From the NCBI GenBank assembly GCA_934045075.1, contig OW203731.1:8475975-8539974 (forward strand): a DNA stretch of 64,000 nucleotides, given 5' to 3'. The first letter of the stretch is position 1. Every line of letters begins with the position of its first letter. The notes below the pieces were generated by a model. It ran no database searches. It saw only the letters and a list, made by a program, of their open reading frames with translations, and had not been told where the DNA came from. The stretch comes from Yponomeuta sedellus. Lineage: Eukaryota > Arthropoda > Insecta > Lepidoptera > Yponomeutidae. Below are positions 20,038 to 29,570 of this stretch, piece by piece. The translations under genes were made by a program, and so were the position numbers.

Positions 20038-22345
20038 CTCAGAATAAGAACTAAAGCATAGAAGGAGCGTTATAAAATGAACACCTGACACATGTTTGTC
20101 TCGTTAAATCGAAACGTCGCTAACCACGTGTTAGACAGAGAAAAATATAGTAGTGTGATGTTTTATTATTCAAAACGTACCACCCTCAATTGTCAAGTTG
20201 GTTACCTTTGGTTAACATTATGCTACCGAATTAGAGATGTTTAGAAAATCACAGCTTGTAGTAGGCTGCCAAGTACCTTCGATTTGGCAGTGTGTTAGAC
20301 AACAGATGTTGGAGCGCGTCGTCTCCAAAAACCTTGTGTTTTTTGGGTTGTTTTAACACAATCTGAAGTGGATTTCAGTGGATATTCGTAGTATGGAGTA
20401 TACGTAATACATCGGAATGGCGTGTGTGATATTGGGATGTAAAACCCATTCGGGAGAAGAGAAAACAAAACCACCTTCATCAGCTTCCACCGGTAAGACT
20501 CCATTTTGTGTACTTTATAGTGGTTTTTTCCCTTGAATTTTAACTATGACCTACTGGAATTGCAACATAGCTTTAATATCATTTGAGAATAGTGTTTCAA
20601 AGTTAATAAATCATGAGCATAATCAATTTAATCACAGTAACAAGTTTGTTGTTTATTTTAGGGTTTTTTTTTTAATTTCTTGTGCTTATTCCATTATATA
20701 TGTTAATTAACTTTTGAAAGCTCGATTCAGTAACGTTCTATGAAGTTACCAATTCGATTGTTCATGATTATTGATTAATATTTTTCCTGTGTGAATCTAT
20801 TCATTGCATTGATATATTCATAGATTGATGCATGATAAATTAAAGAACTACGAAAAGGGGTTTTGATGTTATTTTTATTTACAATAATTCCACCTACTTT
20901 CATAACATTTAGAACTTGTAATAAGATAGGTTCATATATCTTATAGAAAATGAACTTGAAATCGCAGCACTAAAAGTGGAAAAAGGTGTCCAGTACTGGA
21001 TTTTATTATATCTATGGTTTGCTGTCAAATTAATAAAGAACTTCAAGAGAGTCGATCTGTTATAAATAAAATTAACGTTTAGACTGATTATGGCGGTTTT
21101 ATTATTTATTCCAGGTTACCCGAATATAGGACAATGCAACAAATGTGGATATACGTCATGGCTTCACGGTCAAATTAGTATTGAACAAAATCACGTACGT
21201 TTTTGCAGCAGACATGTTGAAGAAGATGGCTTCATTTGCAAGATTAGGTTAGGACTTTATTTTTAACAAAGACTGTCATTTAACGAGCAATAATTTCATA
21301 TAAACAAATTAATTTGTATAAGTTCTCTACTGATTTATAAGTCTGTTTATAAATAGCCAGAATTGTAATGTTTGTATTTCCATACCCCTTCCTAGTAGTA
21401 CTAACCAAGAATATCGCTGGATTAGAAGGACAAAAATTAAATGTTTTATAATTTTTCCTATTATTTTATTTTACGTGTTCTTCTTGCTTTTTGTAATTCC
21501 CTGTGTAATTTAAAGGCACTGCCCTGGTTCCTGATACACAGGTTACCCTTCTTCAGGAACCAGGAATTTTAAACAAATTGAGTGTGACGCTGGTTGTGCA
21601 ATAAATTATTTAATTAATTTTCGTAAAAATGTCTTCTAACTTTTGTCAAATAAAAAACAATCTATCACAAGTTATTGTTATACTTATTTTTTTATGAGCT
21701 GCGCTCTAAAATTTTGAATGCACAAAGCTCGCTATCTAGGTATGGTTAGATCGAGAAAAAATTCTTTATTGGATGCAAAATGAACTTGTACAAATAGATA
21801 GTTTTCTGTAGTTTTTTCGAGCTAACCTGGGCTTAATGTCATGTTGTACATACATACAAACTTACATTACATACTAGATTTAGCACTTACCTTAGTAAAT
21901 CAAATATACAACAATCTCACTGTGCATGTTATCGAAATCTTCCTTAATGGGTTCACCGATTTTGATGAGTTTGTGTATTTGCAACATATAGGTAAGTGAG
22001 AACAAGAATTCGGAGAGCTGAGAATTTATCGTAGGGTTAATAGATATGGCACACCAACGTTTGCGGCGCCAGCTAATACCATATAATATTAATATGGACT
22101 GCTATATTTACAGAATGTGTAGTTAAGGAATAAATAATATCGACGTTTTCGTGTTGAATGTCCCATCCTTATGGATTTCTACTTTGTCTATGAACCCAAC
22201 ATAAGTATAACGTACGATTGTAAAATTTCGAGTGTACGAGTTGGCCTTTCTGGCACAAAGAATCATCGTAAGAGTAACAAGGAAAGCTATTCAATAATAA
22301 CTTTTTATTTTACGGCTCCTTCTATGCTTTAGTTCTTATTCTGAG
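20038..22345 (+). mobile_element. Interval bounded by perfect 31-bp inverted repeats, carrying a THAP gene
   Basis: 20038-20068 and 22315-22345 are exact reverse complements over 31 bases (outer end CTCAGAATAAGAAC). A few further A/T bases inside also match. A THAP-domain gene lies between them. P-type transposons are known to combine a THAP-domain transposase with 31-bp terminal inverted repeats and 8-bp target duplications. Here the flanks (actcccgt and gtaccaca) are not duplicated and no transposase core is visible. It may be a decayed or rearranged P-like element, or a coincidental inverted pair. Element status is inference. Confidence 0.4.
20417..21572 (+). CDS. Minimal THAP-domain protein, three exons
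   Basis: Exons 20417-20492, 21115-21247 and 21557-21572 join in consistent phases (1, then 2) to give 74 residues. The start MACVILGC provides C-x4-C, with Trp41 in YTSW and the C-x2-H pair at FCSRH (Cys56, His59). Spacing between the second and third ligands is 47 residues, in the THAP range. An extra CNKC pair lies at 33-36. The protein ends NQEF soon after the finger, so it is little more than the DNA-binding module, and AATAAA follows at about 21601. A second acceptor at 21541 would add five in-frame residues. It could be a regulator, a truncated transposase or a dying gene; function unknown. Donor 2 (GTTAGG) is weak. Confidence 0.6.
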
Positions 22346-22672
22346 GTACCACAGAGCATATAAAACACTACTGAGGTACACGTACACTTCTGATAGTAAG
22401 AGGCATTACAAAATTCGAACAAACACAACAAACAATATAAAACTAAGCTTCAGTCAAATTCTGATTACGCGTTCCTTTTCGTTAACTAGATAAAAATATA
22501 TAATATTATGTGCTCAGCTTATTCTGAGATTATGTGTCAATGGGGGGTGGCGGCCACGGATGTCAAAGCCGTGGTGGCGATAGCGGCAGACAAGACAAGC
22601 TACTCCCTCTACGGACAAGGGGCATTATTGTTCTGTGAGACATTATCTTTATGTAGTCTGTGATGGATAGTG
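22346..22672. other. Interval before the I-like element
   Basis: No coding signal recognised. A GC-rich patch with inverted 'cggccacggatgtcaaagccgtgg' halves lies near 22551-22575. Confidence 0.3.
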
Positions 22673-22820
22673 TTATTTTCCGAGAGTTTTTTTTTTTGGC
22701 GGGCTTTTGAAGAGGATAGGCGCGTTTTTTGGAATTTTTTCCAAAATATTTCTGAAAATTGTTAAAACTCGATAAACTTACGCTAAAAGTATTTAAAACA
22801 TCGTCGTTAGGTTCGGCGAG

Positions 22821-23987
22821 ATGAAAGATCGCCCGGGGGCAAAGCCCCCTGGGCTTTCCGAGGATGAACCTCCTCCCAAATTAAAGAGGGGGCGAACTGA
22901 GGACCATGGACGCGAACATCACGGCGAGCAGCAGCAGGATGATGGATTCAAGCCATATCTGAAACCAGGTTACAGGCGGCTGTACGCGGAAAATTTGGTG
23001 AGCGATGAATTCATTGTCTTTGTTGAATCCGAAAATGGCAGAATTGGTAATAAAAACCCTGACCAGCTAAACACGATCTTCAAAAATGACGTCAAGGGCG
23101 TGGTGGGCATCAAGCGCATCAATGCTAATAAAATTGGTGTGTGCTTTGGACAAGCTTCCAATGCGAACAACTTCCTGACGAATGACGAACTGCTGAAGAA
23201 ACAGGGCTTTAGAGCCTATATTCCCGCGAGGTCTGTAGAGACTATTGGGGTCCTTCGCTTCGTTCCAACAAGTATCACGAATGAAGAACTGTTTAAGAAA
23301 CTTGCAGCAGAATTTGAAATTGTAGGCGTAAGGCGCTTTACCCGCAAGGTCAACGGAGAAATTGTTCCGTACAGTTCAGTGTCTGTGACTTTCTTGTCAC
23401 AGACACTACCGGAGTATGTATACCTAGATCTGTATAGATTTAAGGTCAATGAGTACAGAGCACCACTTCTGCAGTGCTTTAAGTGCTTCAGATTTAACCA
23501 TGGAGCGAAGTTCTGTAAAGGACTGCAGAAGTGCTCTATCTGCTCTGGTGAGCACCACTTCACAAAATGCGACAAAGAGGATGAATTGAAATGTATCAAC
23601 TGCCAAGGGCCTCACTTGGCAATTTCCAGAGACTGTCCAGTTAAAAAAAACAAGTTAGAAGAACATGTTAATAGGACTAACTATGCAAAAATTGCTGCTT
23701 CAGCCAAAAAACAAGACAATATTGTCAAAAACTACAACTCGAACTTCCCTCCACTGAAAGCCAAGCCTTCGCCAATGATTGCTAAGGCTCCCACAAAACC
23801 CATAGTAACAGAACCTCCACAACTTGTGATCTCAAATTCAAATTTAGTCAAAGAAATAGTCAAGAGCGACTTCATCTTAAATGGTTTGGTAGGAGCTTTG
23901 GTAACATTGGCGAATGGTAATTTGCCCAAAATCAATGCTTCCATTGTGCAGGAAGTGTTGATTAAATCACTACAGAATAATGGATAA
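22821..23987 (+). CDS. I-like element ORF1, nucleic-acid-binding protein
   Basis: 388 residues beginning at an ATG 135 bases into the element. The N-terminal third is acidic and basic (PPKLKRGRTEDHG). The middle resembles an RNA-binding fold (about residues 95-200). Three zinc knuckles follow at about 213-275: CFKCFRFNHGAKFC, CSICSGEHHFTKC and CINCQGPHLAISRDC. Such ORF1 proteins coat the element RNA and act as chaperones. The stop codon overlaps the ORF2 start (ATGGATAA, 23980-23987), suggesting that ORF2 is translated by restart after ORF1. Confidence 0.88.
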   Translation: MKDRPGAKPPGLSEDEPPPKLKRGRTEDHGREHHGEQQQDDGFKPYLKPGYRRLYAENLVSDEFIVFVESENGRIGNKNPDQLNTIFKNDVKGVVGIKRINANKIGVCFGQASNANNFLTNDELLKKQGFRAYIPARSVETIGVLRFVPTSITNEELFKKLAAEFEIVGVRRFTRKVNGEIVPYSSVSVTFLSQTLPEYVYLDLYRFKVNEYRAPLLQCFKCFRFNHGAKFCKGLQKCSICSGEHHFTKCDKEDELKCINCQGPHLAISRDCPVKKNKLEEHVNRTNYAKIAASAKKQDNIVKNYNSNFPPLKAKPSPMIAKAPTKPIVTEPPQLVISNSNLVKEIVKSDFILNGLVGALVTLANGNLPKINASIVQEVLIKSLQNNG

Positions 23988-26900
23988 ATCATTTATTACA
24001 ATAGTACAGTTTAATGTAGAAGGAGTTATTAACAAGAAGCCATTATTAATTTCATTTTTATTAAATAATGATGTAGACGTTTGTCTTTTAAATGAGACTT
24101 GGCTTAGGAACAATAGCACTTTTAATATTCCTAATTACAATATAATTCGACAAGACGGGAAAGATGGACGAGGAGGTGTAGCAATTTTAGTTAAATCCAA
24201 TTTGAAATTCTCTACTGTCTCTGTTCCTTTTTACAATTTTATGCATTCTGCTGCAATAATCTTACAAACCAATGCTGGTAATTTATCAATTCTCTGTAGT
24301 TATATACCGCCTCCTAATGATAACCGTAGATTTCAGTGCAGAAGACTCAAACAGATTTTGAATATGTTACCGAAACCAATGCTTTTTTCGGGCGATCTCA
24401 ACGCCCATCACGTCGCTTTTGGGTGTTTGAGGTCTAACTCTCGCGGTAATGAGATCTATAACACACTCGATGAGTATGATCTATGTATATTAAACACTGG
24501 TTTTCCTACCACTGTAGGTAGTCCTTCTAAAATGCCTTCTGCAATTGATATTTCTTCTGTCAGTCCTTCTGTTGCTCCTCTTTGCGAGTGGACAGTTCAT
24601 GATGATGCGATGGGCAGCTATCATTTTCCAACAGTTATAACAATTCACACCACAATTCATAAATACGATATTGGTAATTCCGCTGATCGATATCTTTATA
24701 ATAAAGCAGATTGGCAGGCTTATGCATCTGAAACAGAGAGAATATTAGGGCAATTTAATATAGACAGTAGTAACCCAGTCAAAACTTACAATGATTTTTG
24801 CGAAGAACTTAATCAGATTAAAGATGTCACTATTCCAAAGCTAAGGAAAACTAATAGCATTGTCATTAAAAAGCCTGTTCCTTGGTGGGACAATGAATGC
24901 TCAGATGCTGTTAATAAAAGTAAAGAAGCTCTAAATATGTATAGAAGTAATGGTAATATGTCGAGTTACATTGAATATAAAAAATTAAATGCTTTTAAAA
25001 AAAGATTATTAAAAGAAAAGAAGAAATACGGATGGACTAAATTAGTTGAATCTTTTAACAGGTATACACCTATAAGCACTATTTGGAATTACATCAAAAG
25101 ATTCAAACGTGTAACATTACCCAAAATGCCCAAAAACGACGAATGGATTCCAGCCTTCATTGATAAATATGCTCCACCGTCTCCTCCTGAAAAAAACATA
25201 GACATAAACTCATTAAATGAAATCTTTAATAACACAGGGAATAGTAATTGTGCTCATCTTTCAGAACCATTTTCCTTTGCAGAATTCACATTTGCTATCA
25301 AATATAGAAAAGATACAACCCCAGGATTAGATGACATTCCTTACAAGCTTATTAGGAACATGCATGTTGATGCCCAAAAATCGTTATTGGAAATGTACAA
25401 TGTATTGTGGATGACTCAGTCCATTCCTGAAGCTTGGAAAACACAATGCGTTATTCCTATATTGAAACCAGACAAGTCTAGTGATGACTTTAATTCATAT
25501 AGACCAATTTCTTTATCCTCATGTGTAGGTAAATTGTTTGAGTTTATGCTTAAAACCAGATTAGACCATTACGTAGAGCAGAATAAAATCTTACCAGAGC
25601 AGCAATTCGGCTTCAGGAAGGGTCGTAGTGCTACAGAGAGCTTTACTTCACTCATCTCTGACATCAGGAATTCCTTTCACAGCCAATCAGCCACCGTATG
25701 TGCATTTCTTGATGTACAGGGAGCTTTTGATAATGTTGATCCATCTGTATTGGCAGGAATTTTATCAGAGATTGGTATGCCAGGACATGTCTGTAAATGG
25801 ATATTTCATTTTCTTTATGATAGGACTATGTATGTTAAATTTAACAACATACTACACGGACCAGGACAAGTTTTTAAAGGTACTATGCAAGGAGCAACCA
25901 TATCCCCTTTATTGTACAATATTTATACATCTCAGATAAATAAATATCTGACCCAGACTGGAGTTCAATTCCTGCAGTATGCAGATGATTTGTTAATATA
26001 CTCTGTACATAAGGATGTAAATATAGCTGTAAATAATTTAAATTTAGCCCTCTCTCAAGTGCATAATTATTATTTTAATAAGCTCAAATTGGTTATAAAT
26101 CCATTAAAGAGTGGAGCTATGCTTTTCTCCAAAAGGCTTTCTCCTTGTAATAGTTTGGTAGAATACAATAATCTCCCTATACCTTGGTTGAAAGAAAAGA
26201 AGTTTCTTGGTATATTGCTGGATCATAGGCTAACATTTGAATCTCACATAAATTATATCATCAAAAACGCCTCCAAAGCCCTTAATATACTTCGGTCTCT
26301 GGCAGGAGTACATTGGGGGTCAGACCCAAAAATATTATCTATGTTATATAAGAGCATTATGCGCAGCCATTTCGATTATAGCTCAATTGCTTATATGGGG
26401 GCAAGCCTTGCTTTGCTGAAGAAATTAGAAGTTATTCAGAATAAAGCTTTGAGAATTATTACAGGGGCTATGTGCTCTACTCCAATTAATGCAATGCAAT
26501 GTGAGGCTTGCATTCCCCCTTTACATCTTAGACGTCTACAGCTAGCTGAAAGGTTCTGTTTGAAAATGTTAACTAAAAATAATAGAGTTGTCTTAGATCA
26601 CATTTTACCAATGCATGCCACTGAATTGGGCAATTCAGTGGCTCCTTATGCAAATTTTAATCAGATATTAAATGGTAACATACCAACCTTATTAAGAATA
26701 GTTTTACATTTGAATGATTTAACAAAAAATTTGCATCAGGATAATTTGTGGCCCCTCTATAGGATGGATCTCGATATTCTATTGAAAAATAATTTTGTAC
26801 ATAAACCATGCATTACGAACCAACAAGATTTACTTGCTTTCCTGGAAAATAATCATCTGTATTCCATCTATACTGATGGCTCTAAAACAGTTGATAGGGT

Positions 26901-27741
26901 AAACTCAGCATTTTTTGACCCTCAGTTAAAGAAAACTAAATGTTTTAAAATTGACACTAGATGTAGCATTTTTACCGCCGAAGCTTATGCTATCCATCAA
27001 GCTTTAATTTACGTTCAAAATATTGATACTTGTAATATAATTATATTTACTGACTCACTCAGTGTATTATTAGCTTTAGAAGGTAACTGCCTTCGTTATA
27101 ATGTAAATTATCTCATCTATAATATAAAGAATTTGTTAAATAGTTTGTTAGTTAGTGGTAAGGTAGTTAAGTTAATGTGGGTACCTGCTCACCGGGGTAT
27201 CACTGGAAATGAAGTCGTCGATCGAGCTGCAAATCTGGACCCTGACGAGGATCACTCTACAGACCTCAAATTGCCATTTACTGATCTCCATGTTCATCTG
27301 AATGAGAATCTGAAAGCAATATGGTGCAACTACTGGAATGAGATCAGTAAAGAGAAAGGAAGCTGGTATAGAGACATCCAAGGAAGCCCGCCCGCCCAAC
27401 CTTGGTACCATCGGAAAAAAGACATAAACTGCCGGAAATACATAACCACCCTAAACAGAATGAGATTCGGCCACTGCCAAACCCAAGCTCACCTTTATAG
27501 ACTCAGCCTAGCCCAAGATTCGAACTGCATTTACTGTGGAACTGAAAACGCCGACCTAAACCATCTCGTGCTCAACTGTCAAGAATTTAAATTGCACAGA
27601 TTAATACTTATCACGGAACTTGACACAATCAGCTGCGAAACGGGTGTCCCTACACCAACTCTTCTTCCAAATCTACTTAGCAATCCTACCTTTTTCGCCC
27701 CCTTATATAAATTCATTATGAACAGTGGAATAAAAATTTAA
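23980..27741 (+). CDS. I-like element ORF2: endonuclease, reverse transcriptase, RNase H
   Basis: 1253 residues, uninterrupted. The N-terminal APE-type endonuclease shows VQFNVEGV, LLNETWL and SGDLNAHH (about 137-144). Its final motif reads GSYHFP, where most relatives have S-D-H, so the usual catalytic Asp is Tyr here. Reverse transcriptase follows with YRPISLSSCVGKLFE, FGFRKGRSA, AFLDVQGAFDNV and the catalytic YADDLLIY (about 667). RNase H is at about 960-1090 with YTDGS, EAYAIHQAL, FTDSLSVL and WVPAHRGITGNEVVDRAA. A C-terminal C-x2-C-x8-H-x4-C finger lies near 1184. It performs target-primed reverse transcription. The Asp to Tyr change may be a family variant or inactivating. Confidence 0.92.
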   Translation: MDKSFITIVQFNVEGVINKKPLLISFLLNNDVDVCLLNETWLRNNSTFNIPNYNIIRQDGKDGRGGVAILVKSNLKFSTVSVPFYNFMHSAAIILQTNAGNLSILCSYIPPPNDNRRFQCRRLKQILNMLPKPMLFSGDLNAHHVAFGCLRSNSRGNEIYNTLDEYDLCILNTGFPTTVGSPSKMPSAIDISSVSPSVAPLCEWTVHDDAMGSYHFPTVITIHTTIHKYDIGNSADRYLYNKADWQAYASETERILGQFNIDSSNPVKTYNDFCEELNQIKDVTIPKLRKTNSIVIKKPVPWWDNECSDAVNKSKEALNMYRSNGNMSSYIEYKKLNAFKKRLLKEKKKYGWTKLVESFNRYTPISTIWNYIKRFKRVTLPKMPKNDEWIPAFIDKYAPPSPPEKNIDINSLNEIFNNTGNSNCAHLSEPFSFAEFTFAIKYRKDTTPGLDDIPYKLIRNMHVDAQKSLLEMYNVLWMTQSIPEAWKTQCVIPILKPDKSSDDFNSYRPISLSSCVGKLFEFMLKTRLDHYVEQNKILPEQQFGFRKGRSATESFTSLISDIRNSFHSQSATVCAFLDVQGAFDNVDPSVLAGILSEIGMPGHVCKWIFHFLYDRTMYVKFNNILHGPGQVFKGTMQGATISPLLYNIYTSQINKYLTQTGVQFLQYADDLLIYSVHKDVNIAVNNLNLALSQVHNYYFNKLKLVINPLKSGAMLFSKRLSPCNSLVEYNNLPIPWLKEKKFLGILLDHRLTFESHINYIIKNASKALNILRSLAGVHWGSDPKILSMLYKSIMRSHFDYSSIAYMGASLALLKKLEVIQNKALRIITGAMCSTPINAMQCEACIPPLHLRRLQLAERFCLKMLTKNNRVVLDHILPMHATELGNSVAPYANFNQILNGNIPTLLRIVLHLNDLTKNLHQDNLWPLYRMDLDILLKNNFVHKPCITNQQDLLAFLENNHLYSIYTDGSKTVDRVNSAFFDPQLKKTKCFKIDTRCSIFTAEAYAIHQALIYVQNIDTCNIIIFTDSLSVLLALEGNCLRYNVNYLIYNIKNLLNSLLVSGKVVKLMWVPAHRGITGNEVVDRAANLDPDEDHSTDLKLPFTDLHVHLNENLKAIWCNYWNEISKEKGSWYRDIQGSPPAQPWYHRKKDINCRKYITTLNRMRFGHCQTQAHLYRLSLAQDSNCIYCGTENADLNHLVLNCQEFKLHRLILITELDTISCETGVPTPTLLPNLLSNPTFFAPLYKFIMNSGIKI

Positions 27742-28019
27742 AGTGACTGGAAAAACTGAACATTATAGTGAAGTGATACGGAAGTGATAAGTGCTCTTAT
27801 CTGAAAACTAATACTATAAAAAACTAATACAATACTCAAGGCTCAAAAGGACACGGATCCAGGGCCGTAAAACCCTTTATTAAAAAAAAAAAAAAATTAT
27901 TTTCCGAGACCGTTTGTTTTTTTTTTCTCTGATGTGCAGGGATGTATTACGTGCCATAATTATGGTACATGTACCATAATTCAGTCGTTCGTACCATGAT
28001 ACATCCATTATGATACGCA

Positions 28020-28167
28020 AAAGTTTGTTTTTGCTTTTTATGTATGCTACTTTTTTGTTATATGCTTTGTTCATGTTGTGACTTGTATTTGGTAATGTAC
28101 TGCTTTGCTTTGTATACGTGTGTGTGTCTTATGTGAATAAATGTTTTATCTATCTATCTATCTATCA
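28020..28167 (+). repeat. Short insertion with (ATCT)n tail
   Basis: A segment ending gaataaatgttttatctatctatctatc is bracketed by caaaagt on both sides (28018-28024 and 28168-28174). This suggests a small retroposed fragment inserted in the hAT element. Class uncertain. Confidence 0.4.
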
Positions 28168-28424
28168 AAAGTACCATAATTTTGCCATATTTTTTTTTCA
28201 TCACAAGCACTTTTGCATCACATATTTTCATCTTTCGCTTTTGCTGTTGACGAGTTTTTTTACACCGATATCTAGCAACACAAAAAAATCATTCATTCAT
28301 TTCATTCAGTAAGTTCATAAGAAGGTTCATATCTGTGATAGTTTTTGTAGTCTGTGGATTGAACTTCACAGGTGAACTGTGTAGGTAGCTTTATCGGTAA
28401 TTTTTGTTCAAAAAGTTGAACTTA

Positions 28425-29168
28425 AAGCGCCCTGTAAACGATCAAATTTGCTTGACATATTTGTTGGTCCAACTTTACGTTTTCGTCAAACAATAGCTTA
28501 AATGATCAAACCAAACGTCAAACAAATTTGTTACCTTACTTTCCATTCGGGTTTCTCCTTTCGTGACGCGTTGTCGTGAGCGCTTACAATGAGTACCAAT
28601 ACAGACAGATGACACATTTTTGGCGTTGACTCTAGCACTGTGTACTAAGATAAAAAAAGAAGACGATGGAGTAGAAGGTGTTTGCATAGACTTTTTCACT
28701 TTGTTGTTTTCGCGCTTGAAACTTGTACGTAAAATATAAATTTTTTTCTTCACGTCTTCCTCCGTAATGTTCCGGCGACACATCTTCAGCAAATTTGTAA
28801 TGTTTTTAATTGCTATAATCCTCTTGTTCTTGTCCATATAATCTTTTGATTTAACTTTCCATAACACCGGCATGTCGCGATAAGCAGATATGAAATGCAA
28901 CGTAAATTCTTTGTCCGTAATATTGCCACTTAGCAAATCGTCAGGCGCAGGGTCCTCCATGATGCCACCACACTAGTGAGATCTTGTATGACAAAAACCG
29001 TCGGCCACGTTCAAACTTGTTTGTCAAACACGACATCAATCCAGATTTTCATCAAACGCGTCAAACTCGTAGACTGTTTGACAAACGCATCAAACGCAGC
29101 TGCACACTATCAAATAATTTGACAAACGCGTAAAATTTGACAAACAATTTGATCGTTTACAGGGCACT
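28425..29168 (-). mobile_element. Harbinger-type element keeping only its MADF gene, nested in the hAT element
   Basis: Inverted ends read AAGCGCCCTGTAAACGATC at 28425 and its near reverse complement at 29168, flanked by TTA on both sides, as in PIF/Harbinger elements. Subterminal blocks repeat 'ttgacaaacgcgtcaaa'-like words several times. The DDE nuclease gene is absent, while a MADF-domain frame fills most of the interior. At 744 bp it is an internally deleted, non-autonomous copy. Confidence 0.75.
28475..28960 (-). CDS. MADF-domain protein of the Harbinger-type element
   Basis: 161 residues from an ATG at 28960. The MADF (Myb/SANT-like) domain covers about residues 17-85: FTLHFISAYRDMPVLW, KSKDYMDKNKR, then ITEEDVKKKIYILRTSFKRE. 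In Harbinger elements a second gene of this class encodes the DNA-binding partner that brings the nuclease to the element ends. The domain is intact. The C-terminal part after about 105 looks like read-through toward the inverted end, so the natural C-terminus may be lost. Whether it is expressed is unknown. Confidence 0.7.
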   Translation of the reverse strand: MEDPAPDDLLSGNITDKEFTLHFISAYRDMPVLWKVKSKDYMDKNKRIIAIKNITNLLKMCRRNITEEDVKKKIYILRTSFKRENNKVKKSMQTPSTPSSSFFILVHSARVNAKNVSSVCIGTHCKRSRQRVTKGETRMESKVTNLFDVWFDHLSYCLTKT

Positions 29169-29446
29169 TTAGTCAGAAGTAGCGAATACACAGATTAAAA
29201 AGAAAAAAGCGGGTAGAGTGTTCCAGAGTGTTTATAGAATTTACGAAAATTCAAAGAATATTTAATACTTTAAATTTATTAAATCCGCAAGAGTTTTCCC
29301 ACCTGTACCTTATTTTTTTCAAAAATACCATAGTTTTGAGCGTATGGTGCCATAATTCAAGAGTTGGCATCTAACATCCCTGCTGATGTGTGACTGTGCT
29401 GTGACATGTGTGATGACAAATTAAGAAACTATTGTATTTGTTTTCA

Positions 29447-29570
29447 GTGCAAATAAATGTAAGAAACATTTAATGAGACAAATACTACCTAGAGATAGTT
29501 ATCTCTCCCATGCCGGTAATGTGCGAAAAAGAGTGTTTACCACTGTGTGAAACAAAATCATCGACCTAAC
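29447..29570 (+). other. Probable 5' UTR of RELCH
   Basis: A good acceptor (attgtatttgttttcag) ends at 29446, 124 bases before the chosen start codon. This suggests the coding exon begins as an internal exon and a non-coding first exon lies upstream. If so, the hAT and I-like elements sit in or before the first intron. Confidence 0.4.

Larger units (their letters stand above)
22673..27909 (+). mobile_element. Full-length I-like non-LTR retrotransposon with 13-bp target duplication
   Basis: TTATTTTCCGAGA at 22673-22685 is repeated exactly at 27897-27909. The element between them (22686-27896, 5211 bp) has a short 5' UTR, two open ORFs overlapping by 8 bases, a 3' UTR of about 150 bp and a poly(A) tail of about 15. 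Domains (three CCHC knuckles in ORF1; endonuclease, reverse transcriptase, RNase H and a CCHC in ORF2) fit the I superfamily. No stops, full length and perfect target duplication suggest a recent insertion. Confidence 0.92.
27937..29382. mobile_element. hAT-type DNA element with 8-bp target duplication
   Basis: Starts CAGGGATGT and ends ACATCCCTG, with ctgatgtg duplicated exactly at 27929-27936 and 29383-29390. Eight-base duplications and CAGGG ends are hallmarks of hAT elements. Subterminal regions share repeated 'accataat' words. No transposase is present, so it is non-autonomous. A younger element sits inside it (28425-29168), and a fragment with an (ATCT)n tail ends near 28167. Confidence 0.82.

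Noticed and set aside
20030..22353. Calling 20038-22345 a definite P element
   Set aside because: No 8-bp target duplication, no transposase core and only one copy visible. Kept as a hypothesis.
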